Part shown: positions 1 through 12,067 of the stretch, in pieces
Numbering within the stretch: the stretch's first letter is position 1
Layout: each line of letters opens with the position of its first letter
Assembly: GCA_030248195.1 (NCBI GenBank)
Contig: JASAND010015711.1
Coordinates: 52,987-116,986, forward strand
DNA from: Trissonchulus latispiculum
Taxonomy: Eukaryota > Nematoda > Enoplea > Enoplida > Ironidae
DNA length: 64,000 nucleotides
Direction of reading: 5' to 3'
Made by a program: the position numbers and the translations under genes
The notes under the pieces: model-generated
Told to the model about the DNA's origin: nothing
Seen by the model: only the letters and a program-made list of their open reading frames with translations
Databases searched by the model: none

Positions 1-1640
1 AGGTTTCTTGTGTTAGGTTAGTTATCTGTAGTTTATTCACTGTAACCTTCTGTTTGGTAGAAATTATTGTGTACTTTGCATTTCACTCTCTACTGTCGTT
101 TTATTGTTTAGTTAGGCTATTTCCTACACTGTAGTTTATTCAAAATTTATTGTACGCTTTTCGGGGTTCGCCCGTTTGTCCAGCATAATTTTAAAAGTAA
201 ATGTGGTCTCTTTTTGGGCCATTTTAGGGTGTCATCTTAGCCTAGGTTTTTATATTAGCTCTGTGTATTCGGTAGGTAAGGTTTTTTGAGAATTTATTGG
301 GTAGGTAGATAGATATTTTAAGTATGTACTTTTCAGCAAATTTGGGGTAGGTTCGAAATATTTTGAGTCTTTGCTCTTCATCGGCGGTTAAACTCCGTTC
401 GGTAGGATTCACTGAGGTACTTTGGCGAGGTTAGTTAGGTCGACTGGAACTACATCTCCTCCAGGTTCGACGTTACCCTTGTGCACAGTTTCCCACTCGT
501 AAAGTCTGGTTGTTCGTACACTTCCAACTTTACAAAGTGATTTATTACAATCATAATATGACATGCATTGCATTACAAATGCACAATACAAGTCTCACGT
601 ACGAATTCTGCATATAGCTCTAGATCCGTGCGGTTGAGTGTATTAAATGTTTTGAGGATAAAGTCAACCTTTCTTATTAAATTCAGAGACTAAAAAGTGA
701 CCGCAACTCTTGCACAAAGGTTTGTTTTTATAGTATACTGTGAAGTTTTTAGAACTTTCCTTGTTAATACTGCATAGATGTTTAAAAGTTCAAATTTTAA
801 TACTGTGATAGATACAGAAAATTTTGAAACTATATATAGACTTATGCAATTACAAGAAAAAATTCTAAAATTTTTGATACTTAAAGCGAACTTATGAATT
901 TGTGAATATTCTATTGTTCAGTGAAACAATGTGTACGTTTTGTTAATTCTCAACGCTTATTTCAGTTTCATGCGGTAAACGTAATTAAAAATAAACTAAC
1001 TAAAGTAAAGTAAAGACGTAACTAAAAACAAAGGAACTAAAAACGGACTGTACAAATAATACTTTAATAAGTGCACTTAAGTAGAACAGGCATGTCTGTA
1101 TACTTAAGAATACACACGGAGTACATTGACTTATTGTGTCGATGTTCGAATAATGACTCTCTCAAATAATGTTCAAACTGAGAACTCGTGGTTTGAACGT
1201 TCAAACCAAGTGCTCGTGATATGGACGTTCAAACTAGAGGTTTGCACAAACTCTCTCCTGTAACGCGACATATATAAGCCACCTATGCTACACCAAGCAC
1301 CAATAATTAATTCCCCAATTCCAAAATAGACTACACCCGCATTTACAAGGCAACCTACCCAATTCCAATACCACCCGCAACTGAACTTATATTTAACCCC
1401 AATATGGTTGACAGCGAATATTAGCCAAGTGACCTACGAATTTAGTCAATAGTGAAGAGAAACATTGATCGTTTGGCAGAATTAATGTCTAAACTTGCTT
1501 AGACTTAGCATCTCAACAACAATTTATATCTTCATTGCCGGTGCTAATTTCACACCATCATGCTGTACAGTTTTAATGACAGACATTCGGTTATCGGACA
1601 TGAACCGGATGTGACCTAATTTTCGGAAATGTATTGGGCC
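1..1640. other. Unannotated AT-rich sequence with a promoter-like segment
   Basis: No coding exon, RNA gene or repeat boundary is recognisable here. The stretch is AT-rich, with scattered short direct repeats such as TAGTTTATTCA near 30 and 135. The only organised part is the promoter-like segment around 1170-1300, listed separately. Confidence 0.4.
1165..1300 (+). promoter_or_regulatory. TATA-type core-promoter-like segment with a palindrome
   Basis: A perfect 20-bp palindrome, TGGTTTGAACGTTCAAACCA, lies at 1189-1208. Further GTTCAAAC half-sites lie at about 1171 and 1229. A TATATAAG box follows at 1271-1278, and a transcription start would be expected about 30 bases later, near 1300. No gene can be recognised downstream, so this may be the promoter of a mobile element such as a solo LTR. 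The arrangement is seen directly; promoter function is inference. Confidence 0.3.
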
Positions 1641-1649
1641 AATGAGGAC

Positions 1650-2560
1650 AGGTGCTCTCAGTTCGGTCCCAAGACTTTTTTCGTCAGACTTTAGTTAAAA
1701 TTAGGTTATTCAATAAATTATTGTATAAATATATTCTTTGGTGAACCTTCAAATCACTTAATTAAATTCTACAACTGCAAAACCATTTTGCTTATATACA
1801 ATTGTCTTTGACCTACCCTTTTCAGTTCTTTATTGTAGTTGAGCTTTGACTTAAAGGGACACATTCACTTCTTTTTCTTTAAGAAAGAAACTGTGCATAT
1901 TTCCTGAATCCTCAGATTCTGCACATTTCAGAACTGAAGACCGTTTGTGACGAAAGTCTTGCTATTTCCGACTCCGAAGCTTTTTTATTGATTTAGTATC
2001 CGGATATGACAGTTTTAGCGGATTCTCCACCTCCTGCGGTTTTTAAAAATATATACTTTATATAGAGTAACTTCAAAGATTAACACAGGACAGGGGCGCA
2101 CCGCACAGTTCGGTTCCAAGATTTTTGGTCAGACTTTAGTAATACTTCTTTGTTCGTAATCTTGAAAGATAGAGAACGCAAATTCAAACACCATCATATA
2201 TTGTGCGGCGACAGATTTCTGCTATCCAAAAGCACTCTTAACCTATCTTCATATCGCCATACATCACTTCTAAAGTTTAGTCCGTTGTGTTCTATCACGT
2301 TATCCGAGATAATACTTATCCCAACGTCGAGATGCTGCTCCTTTTAGGAGCCAACTTTTTAAAATCGTTTAATCTTTGCCGCTTTTGCAACTTCGACAAG
2401 CTACTGCTCGCTTAGTACTGATAGAAAATTTTATCGTTTTCATTTTAGGGACCGCTTAGGCGTCTGCTCTAACGTAGCGAAAGTTATTCTTCAAAATTTG
2501 AAAGCTGATTTTTTCGAAAAATCGCCAATGTTTGACCCAAAGTTTCAATTCCCTGGTATC
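1650..2560. repeat. Dispersed repeat, also present at 52.15-52.42 kb
   Basis: A block ending CAGACTTTAGT occurs twice in direct orientation (about 1655-1700 and 2098-2145), both beginning around AGTTCGGT. The part from about 2350 to 2560 resembles 52150-52420 in order and wording: a stretch around GGGACCGC followed by AAGCGTC or AGGCGTC, a repeated AATTTGAAAG, then TTTGACCCAAA. No terminal inverted repeats or target duplication were found. The family is unknown. Confidence 0.5.
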
Positions 2561-2809
2561 AGAAAAATTGCGTGTAGTCACTCTAAATATTCCATCTTTG
2601 CTGGATCCAAAAAGGTCAAAATATTACCGCTACGACGCATGTTGCGTGTGCTACAAATTTTCAAAGATTTCCATTAATTTCAATAGGATTTTGGCATTGG
2701 GTATTAACCTTGTTAGTTTTTTCTCCACTTGCCATACCCTAGTCGCATTCGCCTGTAGGGGTAGTGCCAGACCCAAATTTAATGTTCTAAACAGGAGAAG
2801 GGAGTAAGG

Positions 2810-3310
2810 TCAGGCACTGAATAATTGCTGCAATTATCCGAGGCGTCATTAAGGCTACTGACGCCGCAGAAGTGAACACACTGCTAGCTGTGCATTCATG
2901 CTCACCCATTGGCTCCGCCAAGAAGGGCTTCCCCTCCAAGACGGCCAATTCCTTGCAAATCTCGGACATCACATAAGAAATTATATTGAGAGGGAGGGGT
3001 GGATTCTGGTACATCAGCACCTTATTCTTTTAAGAAAAAATGGCACTGGAGCCGACAGCTACCAGAAAAGTTTGAATAGTTGTGGTAGTAGCGTAAAGTC
3101 AAAAATTGATTTATTTTGTTGAGGATCCTTAGGATCCAAACTTTCATGTTAGCGGCCGAATAATGCAGACGGTACATTCTCCCAATCTGATCAGCCTAAT
3201 GTGTTGCGTATCACAATTTTCCAACAGTCATGTGTTAATTATTCCTAGATTTCTTATTTTCTTAGATTAACAAAAGGCCCAGGGGGACCTTTTCCACCCC
3301 CCCCCCCAAG
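2810..3310. repeat. Dispersed repeat copy 1 (partner at 42440-43110)
   Basis: This block and 42440-43110 share a colinear series of landmarks in the same orientation: GAATAATTGC, then GAGGCGT or GAGACGT, AAGGCTACTG, a GGCTCC segment, a CCCCTC segment, CCTTAGGATCC, and finally a C-rich end after a GGGxCCTTTT segment. On the minus strand both hold a short coding-like stretch containing EGKP. It could be part of a retroelement open reading frame, but no named domain is recognisable. Confidence 0.6.
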
Positions 3311-3889
3311 CCTAGCGTCAAACCTCAGCTGACATTAAAATATTCTACCTAGCGGCGTTTACCAATATAAATTGTACTTTAGCTATTTTTAATAATTGTA
3401 CTGAAACGATTTCTTATTGAAGCAAGTGCTTAAGTATTTATTTAAACTGTTCCTGGCGAAATCAACTTATCTTTTGCTGTCGTCTTTGCTCAGCCCGTGC
3501 CTTGGTAACCCCTCCCCTGGCACAGTAGGGGTGATGACGCTTTTTTATTGCCTTGACTTATCCAGGCCAGAAACATAAACATCCAAGTTGATTAAACGTT
3601 ATAATCATGAATACATCCCAGGTATATTCTGCTGGAAGATAAGCTCAGCCGTTCGCTATATTAATTTCAACAGAATTTGTTTAATTAAGACATACAATTT
3701 AACAAGCTTTAACAAGAAAATTTTAAACAAGCTCTCGAGAACTTAAATGCATTGCATTTCAAAGAACTACAATTTGGAAATACTCTGTTAGCTCGTAGTC
3801 AGAGGTGAAAGTTGAGAAATGTTCTTTAATTCAACATGAAATCTGAACAATCAGACCGCGAAACAATGTCCACGATTCTTTCTTATAAA

Positions 3890-5600
3890 CCCAATTCAAT
3901 CTCCTTTTTGATAATGTTTTCTTCTATTCCATGTAGCTATTAAGACTGGACAGTGATCGCTGCCTGCTGGTTCACGAATATCTGCAGTAACACCTTCCAA
4001 CATATCCTCCAAAATCAGTAGCAAATCAAGAGTAGATCCACGAACCATGGTCTGCATCTCAAAGCTTTGTTGCAAAATAACCAACGGGAGCTGGCTGGCA
4101 CTATCCAATCCAATCCAACAGTCCATGGCCAGACCTCCCTGAAGGTAGCAGTGCCACTTAATGAGCCATCGCTGGAATTGATTGATACAGCTAGCAAATG
4201 TGCTGAATTCAATGAGCCACAGAGTAATTTGATTGAGCTGGTCAGAGTTTGTGAGAAAAATTGCAGTTTTGAGTGGCACTGTGTACTTCAGGTCAACAGT
4301 GCCACTTTTGATCCATTTGTTTATATTTACGCCATAGACACCTATTGAGCCGTTGTTATTGAGCCACCGACTAAATTTGACAAGTTCGCTTTTAATTTAA
4401 TAAAAATACAAAAAACTAATTAAATTATTTTCTATGAATGGTGATGATAACTATGCTATGCATTGGCTCTACCACAAGATTCCGTAACAATTTGGTCGGG
4501 GCGGGGGAGGGGGAGCTGATTCATAGGTGTAACCATAGTTTCCCCAGGGGGGCGGGGGGTTGTAATAATTATAAACGGCTGAAAATGCGATTTTTGATAT
4601 AAAACTGAAAAACATTTTTTAGGGGAAGGTTGGGAGAATCATGGGGGGAATTGGGGGGATCCCAGAGGGCCCCCCAGAAAAGTTGGGGGCCCCACCTACC
4701 AAAGTCTCCTTTGCCTACTGCTGGGAGCTACTTAATAATGAATCAGCTCCCCCGCCCCGACCAAATACGGAATCTCGTGATAAAGCCAATGAATAGCATA
4801 GCTATCATCACCATTCATAGAAAATAATTTAATTAGTTTTTTGTATTTTTATTAAATTAAAAGCGAACTTGTCAAATATAGTCGGTGGCTCAATAACAAC
4901 GGCTCAATAGGTGTTTATGGCGTAAATATAAACAAATGGATCAAAAATGGCACTGTTGACCTGAAGTACACAGTGCCACTCAACACTGCAATTTTTCTCA
5001 CAAACTCTGAGCGGCTCAATCAAATTACTCTGTGGCTCATTGAATTCAGCACATTTGCTAGCTGGATCAATCAATTCCAGCGATGGCTCATTAAGTGGCA
5101 CTGCTACCTTCAGGGAGGTCATGGCCAGACCGGTTGGGAGTTCCCTTGCTCCAAGAGGGATGATGCGCATTGAAATCGCCACCCAGAATGAAATTTCGGC
5201 CCCTGACTACGCTTATATCTGGGAAAACAGCAGGTGACCCAGGGGGCAATATATGTTTCCAATGGTATATTCTTCCCACCAAAACTCAACTCCACAAACT
5301 GACACTGCACATCCCCAGGCTGCGTAGCACCAGTCCACGGCACCAAAATAATTCCGCAGGTAATTCGCAGCTGTACCTAAGTCAAAATCCCTCCACCTCT
5401 TCGATTGCCACCCCTATCTTGTCTAAACTGAACATATCCCTCAAATGACGGAGACGCGCCTATCCCCAACCATGTTTCTTGAAGAAGAACTACATGCGGT
5501 TTTTCTACCCTCAGAAACTCTTTCAGATCTCCCAACTTTCCACACAGTCCACGAATATTCCACTGAACAACCCGAAAGTTCTCAATATCCATCCCACGTC
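3890..5600 (-). pseudogene. Non-LTR retrotransposon (LINE) endonuclease remnant, interrupted
   Basis: The minus strand carries pieces of an exonuclease-endonuclease-phosphatase (APE-type) endonuclease, which nicks target DNA for LINE insertion. The N-terminal part (5592 down to 5377) reads VVQWNIRGL and then PHVVLLQETWL, the first two catalytic blocks. The middle (5282 down to 5130) holds GGDFNAHHPSW, the DFNAH catalytic block. The C-terminal part (4120 down to 3896) ends with GSDHCPV, the SDH catalytic block. The pieces lie in different frames, and a 987-bp foldback element splits the last two. No reverse transcriptase part is present, so this is a 5' fragment of a dead copy. Confidence 0.8.
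4133..5119. mobile_element. Mutator-like foldback element with 9-bp target duplication
   Basis: The two halves are near-perfect reverse complements over almost the whole 987 bp. The termini are ACCTCCCTGAAGG on the left and its complement on the right, and the centre (GGCGGGGGAGG around 4500-4515 against CTCCCCCGCCCCG around 4745) is palindromic too. The flanks are identical 9-bp direct repeats CATGGCCAG (4124-4132 and 5120-5128). They lie inside LINE coding sequence, which proves insertion. A 9-bp duplication with long inverted repeats fits non-autonomous Mutator-like elements. No transposase is encoded. Confidence 0.85.
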
Positions 5601-5789
5601 CAGTGCCACCACTGGAATTTGTAATCCGTCAACCCACATTAATTGCTGCTGGCCCAAACGGATGGGATCCAATTGACCGATCATTCAGTCCACTGTCATT
5701 AGTTAGACGCCTGCGGGGATCTTGTCGTACTGGCACCTACCAAGAACGAAATTTAGAACCACCTCTACCACCTATAATTTACACTGGCT

Positions 5790-6450
5790 TGCACCAACCA
5801 CATTTAACTCGGTGTTACGATAACTCGGTATTACCAAGAGATAATCCGCCGTTAGACCATTGCACCAAATTAGGTTAACGTAACTCGGTGTTAACCTGTA
5901 GGTTAACTCGGTGTTTAACACCAAAAAGTTAACCCTCAGCGGGAGTAGGGTTACGGTTAACCCTTATAGCGCCACTATTTTTAAGGATATTACTATTATT
6001 TTTTATTCCTGAATTAAATTCCAAGATAAAATATAGATACTGAGTGACAATTGAATAAATGAGTGACCTTGAAAAGGTTTCACAAATTTCTCAATTCCTC
6101 AAAAATTGCTTTAACCCCTTCGACAGGTATGATGACTCTTGAAGCGAAGGTTTCATTCAGAAAGGACATTGAGGTCAGGTTTATATGGCATTTATTTTAC
6201 AGTGCCCTTCCTGATCATTGTATTTCATTGCATCAAGTCCAGTACAAGAAAGTGTTCTGTTAACCTTATTCTCCAGCCGATAACACCGAGTTAAATGGAT
6301 TGCTATAACCGCTTCCCGATTGGATGGAAACTGTTTCTGGCTCCCTACGGAATGGCTAACCCTCTATTAAAAGTTAACTCGGTGTTAACCTTTAGGTTTC
6401 GTAACACTGAGCCGAAAAGCGTTGGTGCAGAGGGTTAGGGTTAACCTTAA
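5790..6450. repeat. Foldback-like repeat rich in TTAACTCGGTGTTA
   Basis: The motif TTAACTCGGTGTTA, or its complement, occurs repeatedly at about 5805-5925 and 6285-6395. The left and right groups are partly inverted. GCACCAACCAC on the left and GTTGGTGCAGAGG on the right look like worn inverted termini. The middle is AT-rich and holds no gene. The boundaries are approximate. Confidence 0.45.
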
Positions 6451-6459
6451 TCATTAATT

Positions 6460-7570
6460 TTCAGTTTGACCTGCCTTTCCTGACACTGTCCCTTGTCCCT
6501 TGGCTTTGATTTTAGTAGCCCTTGTACCGAACCTCCAATTTTTGAGGGGTCCCGTACCCCCCCCCATTACCCCCCCCCTTGTTAAAGTGTGATTATAAGT
6601 GATCACAATTTTGTACACACATTTTTGTGCGAGACTTTAGAAATACTGCGATACATAGAAATACTACTGCGAAACAGTGTATTTCGCAAAAACCAAAAAT
6701 ATAAAAAACACATTTTCTTATAAATAGACTTAAAATAAAACTGAAATGTTGAAAAAATCTGGCTCTAAGATAAAATTAAAAACAAGATTACCTTAAAAGA
6801 AATAAATTTTTAAACGTGGGCACTGGTGGATAAACTTTTGAAACGTGGACATGTGGACATGTGCGGGCAGACGTGGACAAGACCCACGTAGACAAACGTG
6901 GACGTGGACACTTTAAATTCTTGTCCACTTTCCACTCTGCGTGTGCCAACTGAACTAAACTAAACTGCGGGGTGAACTGAAAAAGAAGAATTTTCTATAC
7001 TATGTGAAAGAGCACAAAATGTGCTTTAAAATGATGTACATATTATCTTCTTTATGTAGTTTCTGTCAAAAGTTACAGATGGCTTTACATGTGGCATTTA
7101 CCGTTTCCACACCTAAATTAAAAATAAAAATTTTGTAAATAGATTATTGTAAATAAGCTCCCGTGAATAAAAAGTAAGCTTATCCGAAAAGTAATTCTAT
7201 TGAATAGCCTCTCGCTAAATCGACAATTCCACATCTCCCCACTTCTATAAAATTTGTGCTACCCTACCACTGCCCCAAAATCACGTTCATTCCTTTGGCG
7301 GTGCAACTTCAACCACAAATAAAAAGCTCATCACTACATTTTAGTACGTTAAATGTCGTAAATATAGGTAAAGCACTTTTAAAATGTAATCCCTGCAAAT
7401 GTGAGTTTTCCATAGTTCGTGCTTGCTCTTACAGAAGTGCAGTGGCTTACACATATTAAATAAGAGAGTGGTTTCGTGGTGCTTTCATCTCCTAATAAGA
7501 ACAGAGATAACAGAAATAAAAAGAGGGAAAATTTTGTCAAGAACTACAGATGTACTGATATGGAGAAAAC
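6460..7570. other. Unannotated AT-rich sequence
   Basis: No gene is recognisable. There are C-tracts at about 6555-6590 and an ACGTGGAC-rich stretch at 6816-6920. The remainder is AT-rich with short reading frames that show no domain. Confidence 0.35.
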
Positions 7571-7575
7571 ATACT

Positions 7576-7805
7576 TTTTTTTTGTTTGTGGGGGGGGTTG
7601 TTGGGGAGAGAGGTAAAAAAGAAGAGGGCGGTAAGGGGGGGTATGGGGGGGTGTGGGGGGGTGGGGGAGGTAAATAGTTTGGTGAGGGGAAAGTTGTAAA
7701 AATTTTTTTGGTGGGGGGGGGGTGGGGGGTGGGGTTTTTGGGGGGGGTGGGGGGGTGGGGGGGGGGGTGGTGGGGGGGGGTGGTTGGGGGGGGGGGGGGG
7801 GGTTT
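7576..7805. repeat. G-rich low-complexity tract
   Basis: About 230 bases of the + strand are mostly runs of 4-12 G broken by single T or A. Many overlapping G-quadruplexes could form here. The proline-rich reading frame on the minus strand is a by-product of this composition. Confidence 0.85.
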
Positions 7806-8126
7806 GGTGGGTTATTTGGTATAAAAATACGGGACTGGTCCCAGAATGTTAAAGAGCACGGAAATAGGTTATTTAGCAAATTTTAGCCATTTACGTAATG
7901 GATTATAACCGTATGAGGCAAAAATACCCGAGAGGAAACCAGCACCAAAGGTGGTGATTCCCTTTGGTCACATAAAGTTTGCACCATTATTACTCATACA
8001 TTACTTGAAATTAAAGAAGCCCTTTTTAGATCAAAATGCAGCTTGACATTTTCCCTCTTTAATGCATACCATGGAAACAATGTTGCTCTTCTAAAATATT
8101 TTTAACACATTTTAGAAGAAGTATTA

Positions 8127-8484
8127 AGGTGCCTTCATAGTTGCGAACGCAGGTGTACGCGCGTCGACGCGCGTCTACGCGCGTCTACAAACATCAATAT
8201 CATTTTGCACGCATCAACGCGCGTCGACGTGCGTTGATGCGCGTAAACTGGCATGCTACAAATGGGCGCGTTGACGCGCGGCGACGCGCGTCGGCGCTTC
8301 CAGTGCCAGCATAGCACCAGGACGTGATGTCACGTTTGGAGGCGTCGACGTGCGCCAACGCGCGTCGACGCGCGTCGACGCCTCCAAATGTAACATGGCA
8401 GTGTAGCGCGTTGACGCGCTTCGACGCGCGGCTACGCACGTCGACGTGCGTCTACGCGCGTCGAGAGGCGACTGGACCTATGAA
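8127..8484. mobile_element. Short inverted-repeat element filled with GCGCGTCGACG motifs
   Basis: The left end reads AGGTGCCTTCATAG and the right end holds the inverted CTATGAA. Between them are many copies of GCGCGTCGACGCGCG and variants such as CGCGCGTCTACG. The element at 45094-45274 has the same terminus and the same kind of interior, so the two belong to one family. This copy has lost part of its right terminus. Confidence 0.65.
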
Positions 8485-8598
8485 ATTACCATAATTGTCT
8501 AAATTTTTTCCAGACTCAAGTAAATTTTTTAGCGAGACCCCGGTTATATCATTCGATACCTCCCCACGTACTTTTTCGTCAGTCACAGGTACGCGCAT

Positions 8599-9080
8599 AG
8601 GTGTGGCTGGGCAAAAAATCTGGGGGGGGGGGTGGCGACGGAGGGTGGGGGGGGGGGGGCCGCCAAATTTCCCAAAAAACCCCTAAATTTTTTATTTTTT
8701 TTTTTGCCATTTTTGGCCACTTTTTGGCCAAAAATCGAGGGGGGGGGGCCTAGCTAAAGTCTGAAAAATCTGGGGGGGGGGGTCGCGAAAATTTGTCAAT
8801 TTGGGGGGGGGGTCCCCCCCCAACCCCCCCCCAAACCATAGGCGTGGCTGGGCAAAAAATCTGGGGGGGGGGGGGGGTCCGGCGGGGGGGGGGGGGGGGG
8901 GTCCGCCAAATTTCCCAAAAAACCCCTAATTTTTCGTATTTTTGCCATTTTTGGCCACTTTTTGGCCAAAAATCGGGGGGGCCTAGCTAAAGTCTGAAAA
9001 ATCTGGGGGGGGGGGGTCGCGAAAATTTGTCAATTTGGTGGGGGGGTTCCCCCCCTCACCCCCCCCCCCCTAACACATCT
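8599..9080. repeat. Tandem duplication of a 240-bp G-rich unit
   Basis: Two adjacent copies (about 8599-8839 and 8840-9075) share GTGGCTGGGCAAAAAATCTG, a long G-tract, CCGCCAAATTTCCC, TTTTTGGCCAAAAATCG, GGCCTAGCTAAAGTCTG and a GGTCGCGAAAATTTGTC block. Each ends in a C-tract. They probably arose from a G-rich inverted-repeat element. There is no coding content. Confidence 0.8.
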
Positions 9081-9479
9081 ATGCCCCTAACACATCTATG
9101 GCTACGCGGGAGCATAGTTTTAAGGTGAACCAGGCTACAGTTTGCCCCCCTGTGAGACCCTCCCCCCACGGAGAGGCCAGACCCCCCTTCCCCCTACCCG
9201 GCCTCAACTACTCCCCCCCAAGCCGAGCTCAAACCCCCCTCCCCCCTAAAATTGGGTCCAAACCAGGTAAAAAATGAAAAATTTTCGAAAAAATTTTTTG
9301 CAATTTCTGAAAATTTTTGAAAAAAATTCGAAAAAATGGCAATAAATCACATATATATATATAAAGAGCTAAAGTTGGTTATTTATAGCAATTAAAAGGT
9401 AATATACGCAATTATAAACCACAATCTGGATTCTGGGCTAATTTAGGCATATTTTAGCACAAATTTGTCAATTTTCTAT

Positions 9480-10345
9480 CCCATACATTAACATAGGGTC
9501 GGGTCCTGGGGGTGGGGGGGCTTGTCCCCAGAAAATTTTGAGGGGGCTTGTACCTTGAATAAAAATTTTAGGGCTGACAGATAAAGAAAAGGAAAAAATT
9601 TTAAATTTGCCATTTGTTATCAAAATGTTCAAGCCCTATTTTCGCATACGAAATCGAAAACTATCGACAGAAGCTTTTGAGTATGTTTTATGTACTGTAC
9701 ATCGAAAAAGGAGCATTTTTAGCCAAAAACTTGGGTACAGTTTAGGGGGGGTCCCCCTCCCCCAAATTTCGGATTTTGGTGGGGTCCCCCGAGCCAAATT
9801 TGGACCTTCTACTCCCCCCCAACCCAAACAGGTGGTACACCTATGGTTTTAGCGAAAATCTAGCGCCGCGGGAAATAAAAACCCAAATTTTCGAATTTTG
9901 GCTGTAACTTTTTTATTAAGCGACAAATCGAAAATGTAACGATAACTACCATGAGGCCTTGGGAACATAGGTGTACCTTGAGAAATCGTTGGGGGAGGGG
10001 GTAGCCGAAATTAGGGTGGGTGGGGGGTCAGTCGTTTTGAGGTGGGGTGGGGTCCGGAAAAATCGATTTGGGGGGGGGGTAAAAATTTTTTGGTAAAAAA
10101 TTTAGAAAAAATTCGAAAATTTGCTAAAAAAGCGTTATTTCCAACTAAAAATCAAAAATATTTCTTCATTTTTGCTCATTTATTCGAAAAAACTTGGATT
10201 TCTTGCAAAAATTTCAGAATTTTTCGCAAAAATGGGATTTGGCCATTTGAGGGTGGGGTCTGCCTCCAAAATTTCGAGGGTGGGGTCGGCATTTTTTCAT
10301 TTGGGTTCCCCCCCACCCTTCCAGGTACACCTATGCTTGGGAAGA
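9480..10345. mobile_element. G-rich short inverted-repeat elements (CATAGGTGTACC family)
   Basis: The segment 9967-10335 starts ATAGGTGTACCTTGAG and ends GGTACACCTAT, a clear inverted terminus. A second copy or fragment ends at about 9845 with GGTACACCTATGG. Both have G-tracts just inside the ends and an AT-rich core with AAATTTT words. No transposase is encoded, so they are non-autonomous. A further relative with long C and G tracts occupies about 10475-10880. Confidence 0.6.
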
Positions 10346-10879
10346 GCTCCAAATGAGCCATAAAACGTTCCACACGTACGTATATACCAAAAGTTTTTCG
10401 ATCGGACTTCATTTGCGAAATTGCCAGCAAAAATTCAATTTTTGATTTTTGTGAACATTGATGCTATGATATAGTTTCCTTTGGGGGGTACCCGTACCCC
10501 CCCCCCCCCCCAAATTTTCGGCCAAATTTACCCCCCCACAGATTTTTTGACTTACCCTCCCCCAACTTTTGGCTCCCCCCCGACCCCCAACGATTTTTGG
10601 ACCCACAAAAAGTTAGCTAAATTTGGTCGAAAAATGGTAATTTTTTGAAAAAGTTTTCTAAAATTTTGACCTAAAATCGCTTTAAAACGGTGCAAAAACG
10701 CCTAAAAGGTTAAGAACAAGTCATATTTTGATTAAAAAAGGGCTAAATTATAGAAAATTTTGCATTTTTTGGCCATTATTCGAAATTTCCGACTTCTTGG
10801 GGGGTACTTTACTTCCCATCACATTTCGGAGGTCGGCCAAGATTTACCGCCCCCCGAGACCCAAAGTTCCAGGGAAACT

Positions 10880-12067
10880 GTATAAAATGACGTACATGAC
10901 TGAATGACAACTTTTAATGTTGGTTTGGCAATTTATGAATAAATATTCGTCCGCTAATATGCGTAAACTTCAACAGGAGGTTATATGACAGCTTTGTGTT
11001 TTATCTATGTTGTAACAACCCGCTTACGATTCGAAAAAGCATTTAAATTTTAAATAGAGATGCTCTGGTCTGAGCCCTGAAAATTAGTATGCAAGTCCAA
11101 GATGAGAACCTTTTTTCTCAAATCTTATTCGATGAAAAGAAATTCCAGACTAATGTTTACTTGTTGTTTTTGTAAAAAGCTGCAGTGAGGTGAGAAATTA
11201 ATATGTACCGTCGTCCACATTCTTGGCTTGCAAATAAATAGAAAATTCCAAAAGTATATATCATCATTTCCCTAAAATCAAAGACTACAGATTAGTTTGA
11301 ATATGAATGAAACTATTAAAGGTTGCCAAAATGGAATTTTTGCTACTTTTAAAAACTCTTCAGCTTCTGGGGTGCAGGCGACCCAAAGCCCTCGCTACAG
11401 AGTTACGCTAGCTAAAACACCCCTTTCTGCCAATAAGTTTCATCTTCTCATGTGTAGACATAGCCTGAAGGTGCTAGAAAGGTCACGCAGTTACCTATAA
11501 TCCAAAAGCAGTAATTTTCATCAGATTTATGGCATTTTTCCGCAATGCGCACTTTTTCAGCAAATTGCGCAAAACATTATGGAGCAGTGCGCAGAACTGT
11601 GCAAAAGTGTCCGAGCAAAAAACACTGCTCGGACAGGGTTTTTTTCCCGCCGCGCTATACTGGCTAGGGGCGGATTAAATTTTGGAAAGTTAGTGGTCGA
11701 TTCAAGTGGGAATACCGTATTAGTGCCGGTGTCCCCTTCCCAAATCAGCTGCTCCTCTAATTTTATATATGCCACCCAGACACCTCCTCCCTATTTTTGA
11801 ATACGTATCTACTCCTCCACTCTCATTTTCTTCGCCAGCCACTTCTGTTGTGTATTTTCCTATTTTTTTACTTAAAAATGCTGTATATATTACGCTTTTT
11901 CCTATATTTTCCCGTACAAAAGCTTCTTTATATAGTTTTTGGAAAGTATATATTCACCCATTGTTCAGCTATTGTACGTATATTATATATATACAAGGTT
12001 ACGACTCGCATAGTATGTATGCATGTGCATACTTGTTACAGACCATATCATTTGCGCTGAGGTAGAA
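10880..12067 (+). other. Region upstream of the ACAP start codon
   Basis: No coding exon is recognisable. A GTGCGCAGAACTGTGC-type repeat fragment occupies about 11540-11650. A possible 3' splice site (TTGTTACAG at 12030-12038) lies 30 bases before the ACAP start codon, so the 5' untranslated region may be spliced and the promoter further upstream. This splice site is inference. Confidence 0.35.

Noticed and set aside
4067..5182. Two similar frames of 92-93 codons in opposite orientation
   Set aside because: They are the two arms of the palindromic element, which has no start-to-stop conservation or known domain.
7544..7879. Proline-rich 111-codon frame on the minus strand
   Set aside because: It is the complement of a G-tract; composition alone keeps it open and no domain is present.
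8135..8439. Arg/Ala/Ser-rich frames on the minus strand
   Set aside because: By-product of the GCGCGTCGACG repeats; no domain.
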